The notes: generated by a model from the sequence alone, not told the origin. Counted from the stretch's first letter, positions 55,526 through 63,287 are shown. The stretch: DNA of 64,000 nucleotides from Clostridia bacterium (GCA_017533565.1 JAFXHU010000012.1:62001-126000), one strand, 5' to 3'. A program made the numbers and translations.

Positions 55526-56224
55526 ATGAAAAACGTTATAAGGGCTATTGCCGTTGTTCTTCTTTCCGCATTGCTTGTTTCCGCTTGCGTTTCCTGCGGT
55601 GGAAAGCTGAATGCAAAGGACGTTGTTGAAATGTACGCTAACAGCGCGCCTACCAAAATCGAATCCCGCACCGTTCAGACCAGCGGAGATATTACCTTTA
55701 CGGGTAAATATACCCTCACCACCGGCTTTGTCGGCGGAAAGGCTGCCGCTCTTTACGAGGAGGATTATCAGGAGCTTCGTACCGTTGAGGAGGGCGGTCA
55801 AACCCCCACCATTTACGAGTACATAAAGGACGTACATAACCTTTTCCAGTACGTGGAGGACAAGGGAACAAGACAGGTTCACCCCGACACCCATATCGCA
55901 ATCACCGACTGGAAGCTTGACGGAAAGGTGTTCTCTATCAAGGAAGGCTCCTTTGCCCTCAACCTGAAGAACAAGCTTCTTGACGACGAATCCTACGACA
56001 AGGATACGAGGACCTTCTCCGCTACCGTTCCCGAAAAGCATACGCAAAGCGTATTTGGCGAGAGCATTGCTGCCGACGTTAAAATCGCAATCGTGAACGA
56101 CGGCGCACAGATTATCTCGGTTCACGTTGAATACGACCTTCCCGCCGACGGAAACGTACAGGCGACGCATATCGTTATCGACGTTGAATATACCTACGAT
56201 AACGAGAGAATAAGCATTGACTGA
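55526..56224 (+). CDS. Lipoprotein B of a three-gene set
   Basis: 232 residues. Signal peptide II with Cys 21 (VSAC) or Cys 24 (CVSC). Strands similar to its neighbours recur: DITFTGKYTLTTGF, ADVKIAIVNDGAQIISVHVEYD and IDVEYTYDNERISID. The start follows AAAGGAATATATAAT. It lies 30 bp after gene A and 14 bp before gene C, so all three are probably one transcript. No known family. Confidence 0.75.
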   Translation: MKNVIRAIAVVLLSALLVSACVSCGGKLNAKDVVEMYANSAPTKIESRTVQTSGDITFTGKYTLTTGFVGGKAAALYEEDYQELRTVEEGGQTPTIYEYIKDVHNLFQYVEDKGTRQVHPDTHIAITDWKLDGKVFSIKEGSFALNLKNKLLDDESYDKDTRTFSATVPEKHTQSVFGESIAADVKIAIVNDGAQIISVHVEYDLPADGNVQATHIVIDVEYTYDNERISID

Positions 56225-56238
56225 TTTGGAGGTAAATG

Positions 56239-56829
56239 ATGAAAAGATTAATTGCAATTCTTCTTGCGCTCACTCTTGTTTTTGCACTCGCCTCCTGTGG
56301 AAAGAAGGCTGAAAACACCATAAATCTCGAGCCTTATACCTCCGCAATCGCGAACACCTCGCTCAAAAATGCGACGGTTGAAATTACACAGACCAACGAT
56401 TTCCTTCCCGATTACCCGCTCGTTGCACGCTACGAGATAACCTATAACAACGACGGCTCCGCAACCGTTAACTACACCTATATGGAGTACGTTGAAATCG
56501 GCGAGGACTCGGATTCCATCACCAATACCATAAGCGGATATGCAACTATCTCCGCCGACGGTACGGTAAGCGGTAATATAAGCGCAACGGTTACCGCGGC
56601 TGCATCGGTTAACTTTAACCTCGACGCCTCCAAAATGGCGGCAAGCGAGGACCACGGTATTCTCCGTGCGAACATCTCCGCTGCAAATACGGCTGCCGTT
56701 CTCGGCGGTGCAATCGGCGCGGATGTAGTATTCACGCTCTCCACGGCAAACAACACCGTTACGGGCGCGACCATTAACTACACCCTTGACGGCGCGGCGT
56801 ACGAAATCGTCTGCTCCTACAACGGCTGA
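56239..56829 (+). CDS. Lipoprotein C of a three-gene set
   Basis: 196 residues. Signal peptide II with Cys 20 (ALASC). The mature part is again beta-rich with Thr/Ser/Asn strands (ATVNYTYMEYVEI, GNISATVTAAASVNFNLDAS, TGATINYTLDGAAYEIVCSY). Two adjacent ATGs occur (56236 and 56239); the second is 6 nt from GGAGG and fits better. Paralogue of the two upstream lipoproteins by size, signal and closing strand pattern. Confidence 0.75.
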   Translation: MKRLIAILLALTLVFALASCGKKAENTINLEPYTSAIANTSLKNATVEITQTNDFLPDYPLVARYEITYNNDGSATVNYTYMEYVEIGEDSDSITNTISGYATISADGTVSGNISATVTAAASVNFNLDASKMAASEDHGILRANISAANTAAVLGGAIGADVVFTLSTANNTVTGATINYTLDGAAYEIVCSYNG

Positions 56830-56847
56830 TATTGATTATACGAATTG

Positions 56848-56880
56848 AAACGCCCACCGCTTTAAACGGTGGGCGTTTTG
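56848..56880. terminator. Bidirectional intrinsic terminator
   Basis: AAACGCCCACCG and CGGTGGGCGTTTT stem, shared by the lipoprotein operon (+) and the TIR operon (-). Confidence 0.9.
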
Positions 56881-56913
56881 CTTTGACTTGTTGCTTTATT
56901 TAATTGCTGCTTT

Positions 56914-57516
56914 TTATTCCGCGCCTGCATCGGCTGTGGCTTTGCCGTCGGGAGCGTCTGCTGCGCCCGCGTCGGTTGATGCGGTGCTTGCTTCGGTTGA
57001 TGCGGCGTCACCGTCCGTCCTTCGGTATCGGATAATGCCGACGATGGAGGATGTTATCGATATGCTTTCCGAAATAATCCCTCCCCACAGCATTACGAAT
57101 ATATTATAAAGGAGAAGACCGCTTGAGGTGAATACCACGCTTTTACGAAGGGTTTGCGGATTTCCGAGCGAGAGAAAAAAGGTATTGATTATAAGGGGGA
57201 GAAAAATCAGAAGCGATATCGGACCCTCCCAGCTAAAGATGCTTACGACCGACATTGCCGCCATCAAAATTCCCGTTACGGTATAGCAAAGCCGCGTTTT
57301 CGGCTTTAAAATACAAAACGAAAGATTACGTATAATGCAAACAATATTAATTGCAAAGCCGTCCATCTGCCCGAGGAAAAGATAGGAAAGGCAAAACAGG
57401 GTTGTTCCCACCGTCTGTATGATTATCAGAGGTGTGTTTTTCTTTATTTGATAGGAAATGGCAAACAGCGCCGCGGCAGCATAGCCGAGCGCCTGTCCGA
57501 TTATCTCGTTGACCAT
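56914..57516 (-). CDS. YgjV-family membrane protein with an Ala-rich tail
   Basis: 200 residues with about five or six membrane helices: IIGQALGYAAAALFAISYQ, a segment with QTVGTTLFCLSYLFLGQ, IVCIIRNLSFCIL, and further helices to residue 165. The QIKKN and FAINIVCIIRN features match the YgjV family of bacterial inner-membrane proteins of unknown function. The last 35 residues are hydrophilic and rich in Ala, Thr, Ser and Asp (STEASTASTDAGAADAP), encoded by a short imperfect DNA repeat. Last gene of the TIR-methyltransferase operon, 21 bp after the PH-domain gene. Confidence 0.75.
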   Translation of the reverse strand: MVNEIIGQALGYAAAALFAISYQIKKNTPLIIIQTVGTTLFCLSYLFLGQMDGFAINIVCIIRNLSFCILKPKTRLCYTVTGILMAAMSVVSIFSWEGPISLLIFLPLIINTFFLSLGNPQTLRKSVVFTSSGLLLYNIFVMLWGGIISESISITSSIVGIIRYRRTDGDAASTEASTASTDAGAADAPDGKATADAGAE

Positions 57517-57537
57517 AGAAGCTCCGTAAATAAAAAG

Positions 57538-57963
57538 TCAAAAGGGGTTAATACCCATTCGCCACCCAAGCTCTGTCATAAAGCCGTCGTTGTCCGTAAC
57601 GCTTACCACCGTGAAATCAAAGCGGTTGTACTTTATTTTCACATGCTCAAGCGCAGATTTAAGCGAGAGCATAGCTTCGGATTGAATACGCTTTTCTTTT
57701 TTTATGCCGCAAATTTTCGTGTACGGGATTTCGCGCTTTATGATAAAGCCGTATTTGATAAACAGACTGCTTTCGCGAAGCTCCACATAGCCGAAAAGCG
57801 GCGAAACAAGAAAGTAAAGCGTAAATATATCCACCGAAAGCATTATCAAAAGCGGCAATGGCTCAAGACAGGAAACCGCGGTTGCCGCCGCCAAAATCAG
57901 CAGGGTCGGCACCCAGATAATATAGAAAAGTCGGTCGATTTTCGGCTTGTATCTTTTGTTCAT
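57538..57963 (-). CDS. Bacterial PH-domain membrane protein
   Basis: 141 residues. Two membrane helices (LFYIIWVPTLLILAAATAV and PLLIMLSVDIFTLYFLV) followed by a small beta-domain (YVELRESSLFIKYGFIIKREIPYTKI, VKIKYNRFDFTVVSVTDN). This matches the layout of bPH-type (DUF304/DUF1200-like) proteins, as in the SunI/YokE group. No catalytic residues. It begins 3 bp after the TIR-methyltransferase gene ends, so it is almost certainly co-translated with it. Confidence 0.7.
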   Translation of the reverse strand: MNKRYKPKIDRLFYIIWVPTLLILAAATAVSCLEPLPLLIMLSVDIFTLYFLVSPLFGYVELRESSLFIKYGFIIKREIPYTKICGIKKEKRIQSEAMLSLKSALEHVKIKYNRFDFTVVSVTDNDGFMTELGWRMGINPF

Positions 57964-57966
57964 TAT

Positions 57967-59376
57967 TTATCTTCCCCTTGCCCAGGCGATAAAGTCATGC
58001 TCGCAATACCAGAAATCGTGATTTGTAAAGGTTTCCTCCAGCTCCTCCAGCGCGTATTTCATAAACAGATATTCATTGCGCTTTATCTCGTTTGTGGGGT
58101 CCGCCTCCATTATCTTTCTGAAGTTGTTGGCGCGGTAGGAAAAACGCTCGAAGAAAATCTCGTCGCGCTCGTCAATATCCTTTCCCGATATGTCCTTTAT
58201 AAAGGTTTGGACGCGGATATCGCGGTAGCCCGCCGCCTCTAACTGGTGATAAAGCTTTCTGCCGTTTTGACGGTCGGAAAAGCCGACGAGCGCGGAGCAT
58301 TTGTCCAAAATCTTTTGCACAAGGCCCTCGTCGTTAAGGGCAAGCACGCTTCCGTCGTCCGAGCCGCGAAGGATAATAAAGCCGTCGCGCGACAAAAATT
58401 TACGCAGGTGCTTTAAAACGGTTACGGGCTTTTTAAGGTGGAGCGTAAGAAGCGCACCGAACATCACGTCGAATTTCTCAATGCCAAGCTCCTCCATTAT
58501 ATCGCGAAGGCATTCCTCCATCATCACGTCCTCGAGGTTGAGGTGTCTGAAATGGAATTTTTCACCGTCGCTATGCTCCCTTGCATAGGCAAGGCACTTT
58601 TCGGATATATCTATGCCGAGAACCTTTACGTTCGGCAGCCCTCCGAAGCGCATATTTCCAACGTAGTTGTATGCACAGCCGAGGTCGAGAATCCAATAGG
58701 TATCCTTTTCGGGCAGCTCACGCATTACCTCGCGAAGCACCGCCATGTCGCATTCGTGCGTGTTCTTGCTCTGCACCCGAAGTCGGTCGTATTCGCGGTC
58801 GGAATCCGAGGTGTAAAGCGATTGACGCACCTTGCTTGACGTAAGCTTGCTCTTTAGCATCAGGTTATCCTCGCCCGTCGGCTTTTGCGGGGAGGCGGAT
58901 GCGCTTTCCTGTGCGTGAATGTTGTTAAGTATATTTTGAACGAAATCCGAAACCTCTGCAACGCTGTGGGTATCGGTGTTGAAGGTCTGAAAATCGCGGA
59001 GCGAGCGCGGTATTTGCTCGCGTGTAAAGCCCGCAAAGTAGGGAACGATTTGCGCGTGCTTTTTCATTCCGCTTAAAATGTCCTGGTGAAAGCTTTCCCA
59101 TTCGTATTTCACCCACTCCGATTGCAAATAACGCTCGTCGGTGGATACGATAATCAATACCCTTGCGCTTTCGAGTGCCTCGTCAATCGAGCGTTTATAC
59201 ACCGCCTGCCCGAGGGTGAGCAGCGTGGAATTGCTGAAGAAAACGTTAAGCCCGCGGGATACAAGCTCCTCGTAAAGCTCCTTGCCGATTTTGCTGTCCC
59301 TCGTGGGATTTCCGTTAAAGTCGGAATTTTTAAAGGAAATAAATATTTCGGAATTCAAGCCCGTGTTTGTATTCAT
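57967..59376 (-). CDS. TIR domain fused to a SAM-dependent methyltransferase
   Basis: 469 residues. Residues 10-150 are a TIR domain: EIFISFKNSD (strand A), RGLNVFFSNSTL (BB region), ARVLIIVSTDERYLQSEWVKYEWESF, with Glu 92 in the position of the TIR NADase catalytic glutamate. A linker (150-200) leads to a class-I methyltransferase: motif I ILDLGCAYNYVG (228-240, less Gly-rich than usual), post-I acidic GIDIS (Asp 256), FDVMFGALLTLHLK and DGFIILRGSDDG. Bacterial TIR domains cleave or cyclise NAD in antiphage systems; the methyltransferase substrate is unknown. ATG 59376 follows GGAAAGG. The operon partners are three membrane-associated proteins. Confidence 0.88.
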   Translation of the reverse strand: MNTNTGLNSEIFISFKNSDFNGNPTRDSKIGKELYEELVSRGLNVFFSNSTLLTLGQAVYKRSIDEALESARVLIIVSTDERYLQSEWVKYEWESFHQDILSGMKKHAQIVPYFAGFTREQIPRSLRDFQTFNTDTHSVAEVSDFVQNILNNIHAQESASASPQKPTGEDNLMLKSKLTSSKVRQSLYTSDSDREYDRLRVQSKNTHECDMAVLREVMRELPEKDTYWILDLGCAYNYVGNMRFGGLPNVKVLGIDISEKCLAYAREHSDGEKFHFRHLNLEDVMMEECLRDIMEELGIEKFDVMFGALLTLHLKKPVTVLKHLRKFLSRDGFIILRGSDDGSVLALNDEGLVQKILDKCSALVGFSDRQNGRKLYHQLEAAGYRDIRVQTFIKDISGKDIDERDEIFFERFSYRANNFRKIMEADPTNEIKRNEYLFMKYALEELEETFTNHDFWYCEHDFIAWARGR

Positions 59377-59467
59377 TGCTTTTTCCTTTCCTGCCGTAAA
59401 TAATTTCAAAGTGCTTTGCCTGTGCCTTTATATCGCAAAGTGCCGCGCGAAGCTCGCACTTTTTGTG

Positions 59468-60148
59468 TCAGCTGTCAATATATCTTGATGCCAGGACGGT
59501 AAGCCCGATAATGGCGGCACAGAAAAACGAAAGGATTATTCCGCGCGCCGTTCCCCACCAGAAGTACGCCCAAATATGAGCTGCCGCAGGTAAAACGTTT
59601 GCTGCAATAACTGTACAGCGCCCTTGAAAATCGTCCCAAATCTGAAGACCGAATACGGAAACTCCGACGGCAACCACCAGAACGATAAGCCCGATTACAA
59701 AGGTCATAAATATCGACGGAGTGCCGTCTTTTTTTTCTGTGTCGTCGGATTTTTCGGTATTGAAAACGCCCTTTGCGCGAACAAGCAAAATGGGCTTGTC
59801 ATCGGAGATTTTTTCCTTCTCGATAAGCACGTCGAAATATTGAAGCTCGGGATTGCCGCGCGCATTTTCGGGAGGGTATCCGAATTCTTTATATCTTTTA
59901 ATGACATCACCGTTTTTGTAGGTCAGGTCGAATACGATTTTTACCTTTTCAAAATCGGCGACGTCGTGCCCGAAATCGGTATCCGTATAAAATCTTACGA
60001 TTGAATTTCCGTTCTCGTGAAAAACCTCCACGCCGTCTCTTGAATATCCCAAAAGGTCAACGCGCGTCTGTTTCTTACAGGAGGAAAGCGAAAAAACGCT
60101 TAAAATAACAGCGAGAGTAGCAAGAATAAGCATTATTATCCGTTTCAT
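59468..60148 (-). CDS. Lipoprotein-like membrane protein of the TIR operon
   Basis: 226 residues. A lipoprotein-type signal with Cys 24 (SLSSC), about 120 extracytoplasmic residues of beta-like sequence (DGVEVFHENGNSIVRFYTDTD, KVKIVFDLTYKNGDVIK), then about three membrane helices (FMTFVIGLIVLVVAVGVSVF, IAANVLPAAAHIWAYFWW, IILSFFCAAIIGLTVLA). A lipidated sensor-like head on a multi-pass base is unusual. First gene after the promoter at 60254-60282, 91 bp before the TIR gene. Function unknown. Confidence 0.7.
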   Translation of the reverse strand: MKRIIMLILATLAVILSVFSLSSCKKQTRVDLLGYSRDGVEVFHENGNSIVRFYTDTDFGHDVADFEKVKIVFDLTYKNGDVIKRYKEFGYPPENARGNPELQYFDVLIEKEKISDDKPILLVRAKGVFNTEKSDDTEKKDGTPSIFMTFVIGLIVLVVAVGVSVFGLQIWDDFQGRCTVIAANVLPAAAHIWAYFWWGTARGIILSFFCAAIIGLTVLASRYIDS

Positions 60149-60253
60149 ATAATTACCTTCGTGATGTTGTGAATTTATCTACGCATATTACGGTGGCTTT
60201 ATTTGCGCTTTAACGGTACATCTGCACAAATTTCAAAATACGTATCATTAATA

Positions 60254-60282
60254 AGTATATCACTAAAATAAGCAAAAGTCAA
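60254..60282 (-). promoter_or_regulatory. Promoter of the TIR operon
   Basis: On the minus strand, TTGACT (60277-60282), 17-bp spacer, TATACT (60254-60259). Confidence 0.8.
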
Positions 60283-60362
60283 ATTGATTTTTCGCACACG
60301 ATAAACGTCGATGTAATTTATTATTTGTTAATATATAATTAAAGATTTGTTCATAATTGTTT

Positions 60363-60371
60363 GCTATAATA
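60363..60371 (+). promoter_or_regulatory. Extended -10 upstream of the tRNA region
   Basis: TGCTATAAT without a good -35; a possible promoter for the tRNA transcript. Confidence 0.4.
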
Positions 60372-60400
60372 TATCAGTCACAACGCGAAAAAGCCCGAAA

Positions 60401-60714
60401 GCGCACCGAGAAGCGGTGCAGGGCGCGAAGCACCCACGCCGAAAAGCGGCTCTTTGGGAGTATAACCGGTCGGAGTAAAGCTTTTAAAATTTAATAAGGA
60501 CCATTAGCTCAGTTGGTTAGAGCGAAGGGTCATAATCAAGCGCAAGCGAGTCTGTGCTTGTACAAGCGAGCCGCGCGCAGATTGCTCTGGGAGCGCACCG
60601 AGAAGCGGTGCAGGGCGCGAAGCACCCACGCCGAAGGCGGCTCTTTGGGAGTATAACCGGTCGGAGTAAAGCTTTTAAAACTTAATAAGGACCATTAGCT
60701 CAGTTGGTTAGAGC
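60401..60714 (+). repeat. Direct repeat (about 192-bp offset) containing a tRNA 5' half
   Basis: The block starting GCGCACCGAGAAGCGGTGCA at 60401 recurs at 60593 with one indel, each copy running through ATAACCGGTCGG and CTTTTAAAA into GGACCATTAGCTCAGTTGG. The first copy ends inside a tRNA half (60523), the second continues into the intact tRNA. Confidence 0.9.
60498..60523 (+). pseudogene. Truncated tRNA (5' half only)
   Basis: 26 bp identical to the acceptor and D-arm half of the intact tRNA at 60689. After AGAGC the sequence diverges, although GTCATAATC still recalls the anticodon loop. No T-arm or 3' acceptor strand follows. Confidence 0.85.
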
Positions 60715-60765
60715 TACCGGCTCATAACCGGTCGGTCCAAGGTTCGAGTCCTTGATGGTCCACCA
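60689..60765 (+). tRNA. tRNA with CAU anticodon (elongator Met or Ile2)
   Basis: 77 nt including an encoded CCA. Acceptor stem GGACCAT/ATGGTCC, D-arm AGCTCAGTTGGTTAGAGC, anticodon loop CTCATAA on an ACCGG/CCGGT stem, T-arm with GGTTCGAGTCC, discriminator A. CAU is read either as elongator methionine or, after lysidine modification by TilS, as Ile-AUA; C4-G69 and C5-G68 pairs, as present here, are used by TilS, so Ile2 is a serious option. Not initiator (no three G-C pairs in the anticodon stem). Confidence 0.92.
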
Positions 60766-60767
60766 AA

Positions 60768-60798
60768 AAATCCTCGTTCTTCGGAACGAGGATTTTTT
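60768..60798 (+). terminator. Terminator of the tRNA
   Basis: AAATCCTCGTTC, loop TTCG, GAACGAGGATTT, then TTTT: a strong tetraloop hairpin immediately after the CCA. Confidence 0.95.
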
Positions 60799-60801
60799 TA
60801 T

Positions 60802-61006
60802 CCAAGTCGCAGACTTGGTATATCATCACGCATCGGCGTGTATCTCATCACCGAAGGTGCATATCATCACGCGTCGGCGTGCATTCCTTCTGCGACTTGA
60901 TGTAAGGAGCGTAGTGACGGTATAGCGAGCTTGCGAGCGTCTATACAACACTTTGTGTTGGTGATATACAATGCTACGCATTGATGATATACACGGCTTT
61001 GCCGTG
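60802..61006. repeat. Array of short non-identical hairpins with conserved ATGATATA spacers
   Basis: Perfect or near-perfect small hairpins at 60802, 60827, 60849, 60868, 60946, 60969 and 60992. Right-hand spacers read (G/A)TGATATA; left-hand spacers read TATATCAT, TATCTCAT and CATATCAT, their reverse complement. The last three hairpins have an exact 23-bp period. The left group is enclosed by an 11-bp stem CAAGTCGCAGA/TCTGCGACTTG (60803 and 60889). No ORF. Confidence 0.85.
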
Positions 61007-61081
61007 ATTAGATAAATCGGTCGGTCAAGCTTGCTCGTAAGCGGCAAGGCGAGGTTTATTGACCAAAGGGGGCGGGCGGCT

Positions 61082-61870
61082 TTACGCTTGCTCTGCTTTT
61101 TCGCTCTTTGCCTTTTTGCCTGCCGCTTTTTCTATGGCATTGATTATCAGGCGAGCGAGGAAATATGCGGCAAAGGCGAACAAAATCGTCAAAACAAAGA
61201 GAATACAAACGTAAAGGATTGTGCCGAAAACTCCGAGTGCATCGACTACCGCGAGGCGAACGTTTTCAATGAATGCGATATTACATTCGTAAAGATTGTG
61301 GAAATTCACCTTTAAGCTATATGAAAGGATTGCCGCAATCGCAACGTAAATCGCGAGGAATATGCTCATAACACCGATGTCGTGCCTTACGTTAATATCA
61401 TAAAGCTTTAATGCTATCGTGAGCATAAAGTAAAGCACCACAAGATTGTGAAAGGCAACCGTGTGGAAATCCCCAAACGAGCCAAAGAAATTCTTTATAT
61501 TATCCGCGGAGTAAATGACGGCGGGCATCAATAGCATATCCAAAACGAGCGAGGCAAGACAGCCGAATGCCGCCGCGTTTGTAAAGTGGCTGTGCCTTCC
61601 GCGGTAGAAGGCGTGAAACGGCAAAAGATAAAGGAAAAGCGAGCAATAATGAAAGGGCAGGGCGTAAAGGTCATAGCTTCCGTCCTTTGCCGCGTTGATT
61701 TGCTTCATAACCTCCAAAACGAGAAGCGTAACCGCAATAATTTGCAGGGGTATGTAGCGAAGCGCGGGGCGCAATTTTCCAAGCGTTTTTGCCGCGATAA
61801 GGGATACTATGCCAAAAATCAAAAAGGTTGGCAAAATTTGATAAAGGTGTGTCAGAGTCCAAAGTCCCAT
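61082..61870 (-). CDS. YwaF-like integral membrane protein
   Basis: 262 residues from the ATG at 61870 (GGAGATTATT upstream). About six or seven membrane helices; the motif YALPFHYCSLFLYLLPFHAF and the long conserved loops match the YwaF/TIGR02206 family of unknown function. The C-terminus ends in a Lys/Ala tail. An upstream in-frame ATG would add 14 residues. Between the hairpin array and a divergent glycosidase region; no operon partner. Confidence 0.8.
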   Translation of the reverse strand: MGLWTLTHLYQILPTFLIFGIVSLIAAKTLGKLRPALRYIPLQIIAVTLLVLEVMKQINAAKDGSYDLYALPFHYCSLFLYLLPFHAFYRGRHSHFTNAAAFGCLASLVLDMLLMPAVIYSADNIKNFFGSFGDFHTVAFHNLVVLYFMLTIALKLYDINVRHDIGVMSIFLAIYVAIAAILSYSLKVNFHNLYECNIAFIENVRLAVVDALGVFGTILYVCILFVLTILFAFAAYFLARLIINAIEKAAGKKAKSEKAEQA

Positions 61871-62049
61871 AATAATCTCCAATCCGTCAAAAATCCGACA
61901 AGGCTTTGACATTTTACGAAAAATGCCCGTCCTTTAACCCGATTTTATCACCGTTAAAAGGGAAAATCAAGATTTTTGCCGCCAAAATAATATTAGTTAA
62001 TATTTTTTGGGGAGGTGCGGCTTTTGCCGCGCGGGGCGCGTTTTTTTGG

Positions 62050-63111
62050 TTATTTCATATACTTTTTTCTGTTTTCCTCGAGAATGCGGTCGCGGTCGAT
62101 GCTCTTTATGCGGCGGTTGCCTTCAAGCACCCTTGCCCAGGCGCGCTCGGTGCATTCGGAGCGATAGGAGTTCGACTCGCCGCATCGGTAGCTCCAGGTG
62201 AGAATGGTGCGCGCGCCGCCGTCGTATGCCGCGTGGAAGGCGTCGATAATTTCCTCCTCTCTGCCGAGGGGGTTATTATAGGTCTGAATCCAGATGTTGT
62301 GGTCCTTTCCGTACTTGTTTGCGGTTTCAACGCACGCCTTCGTGGAGTTGTAGGTGTATTCGTAGGGGTTAAGCTTCGCGCCAATCCAATACGGGTCGGT
62401 GCCTACGTTATCGATATAGGGGATTTCGCAAATTTTGCTTACGTCCATAGAGAGCAGGGGGTTACCGCTTGTCATTCCCGTAAGCTGGTAGGGCATAAGG
62501 CAGATTACGTTTTTAAGTCCGAGCGAATTTGCATACTCGGTCATAAAGGTGTGAAATTCAACGAGGGTATCGTTGCGGAATTTTGCAACGTCCGCATCCA
62601 TAACGGCGGGCATTTTCTTTCCGAATTTATCCTCGAACATCTTTCGGCAGGTGGGGCAGGTGCAGGCGGAGTAGTAGTTATCCGTGCCCTCGATTTTCAC
62701 GCTCGGAATGAACGGCTCGTCCCAGAAAACCGTCTTTCCGCCAAGGGCTACAACCTTGTGAAGCCAATCCTTTACGAACTGTCGGTAGGAGGGGGCGTTA
62801 AGGCATATTTGATACGGGTGCATAATCCCGTCGCCGTAGTAGGAGTGCGCCTCGGGATGATAGGCGAGGAAATGGCACTTGTCGCCCGGCGCGCCGCCGA
62901 TTCCCCAGTTATCGACCCAAACCTCAAGACCGAAGGACTCGGTAGCCTTGAAAATATCTGCCATTACGGTGTCGTGTCTTTCCCAGTCGTTGTGCGAGAG
63001 CATATGTACAACGATATCCATATCTGCGGCGGCAATGCTTCTCATATCCTCGATTGCGTGCGAGAGCATTCTGTTTCCGTGGTATGCAGTACCCGTTTTA
63101 AGCGGCTTCAT
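62050..63111 (-). CDS. TIM-barrel glycoside hydrolase-like protein
   Basis: 353 residues without signal peptide. Barrel-type segments end in charged or aromatic residues: DMDIVVHMLSHNDWERH, GLEVWVDNWGIGG, GGKTVFWDEPFIPS (candidate acid Glu), IPYIDNVGTDPYW, NIWIQTYNNPLGRE and ARTILTWSYRCGES. A CTCPTCRKMFEDKFG segment with three close cysteines follows the candidate acid, as in some GH-like proteins. No GH number can be assigned. Divergent from the GH2-type gene at 63288, sharing a promoter region, which suggests a joint glycan-use locus. Confidence 0.7.
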   Translation of the reverse strand: MKPLKTGTAYHGNRMLSHAIEDMRSIAAADMDIVVHMLSHNDWERHDTVMADIFKATESFGLEVWVDNWGIGGAPGDKCHFLAYHPEAHSYYGDGIMHPYQICLNAPSYRQFVKDWLHKVVALGGKTVFWDEPFIPSVKIEGTDNYYSACTCPTCRKMFEDKFGKKMPAVMDADVAKFRNDTLVEFHTFMTEYANSLGLKNVICLMPYQLTGMTSGNPLLSMDVSKICEIPYIDNVGTDPYWIGAKLNPYEYTYNSTKACVETANKYGKDHNIWIQTYNNPLGREEEIIDAFHAAYDGGARTILTWSYRCGESNSYRSECTERAWARVLEGNRRIKSIDRDRILEENRKKYMK

Positions 63112-63176
63112 TTTAAATCCTCCTCGGTAAATACAAATTTAATTCGGAGGCTTTCATTCTCGCGCTCCGCAAGCCG

Positions 63177-63206
63177 ATTATAGCATTTTCCGTGCTGCTA
63201 TGTCAA
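63177..63206 (-). promoter_or_regulatory. Promoter of the TIM-barrel gene
   Basis: On the minus strand, TTGACA (63201-63206), 18-bp spacer, TATAAT (63177-63182). Confidence 0.85.
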
Positions 63207-63226
63207 GGGAAATGTGTGATTTTTTA

Positions 63227-63255
63227 TTGCAAAAGCCGACGGTATATGCTACAAT
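63227..63255 (+). promoter_or_regulatory. Promoter of the GH2-type gene
   Basis: TTGCAA (63227-63232), 17-bp spacer, TACAAT (63250-63255). The two divergent -35 boxes are only 20 bp apart. Confidence 0.8.
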
Positions 63256-63287
63256 AAAATAAATAATTCGTTTGCTTCGGAGGGCTT

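Noticed and set aside
57967..59376. Thoeris defence system
   Set aside because: No ThsA (SIR2 or Macro/SLOG effector) gene adjoins the TIR gene, and the TIR is fused to a methyltransferase instead.
60401..60765. Prophage or integrative element at the tRNA
   Set aside because: No integrase, no phage genes, and no repeated tRNA 3' end (typical att site); it is the 5' half that is duplicated.
60802..61006. CRISPR array
   Set aside because: No repeat of 23 bp or more is conserved; the variable parts are the hairpin stems and the constant part is only about 8 bp. No cas genes nearby.
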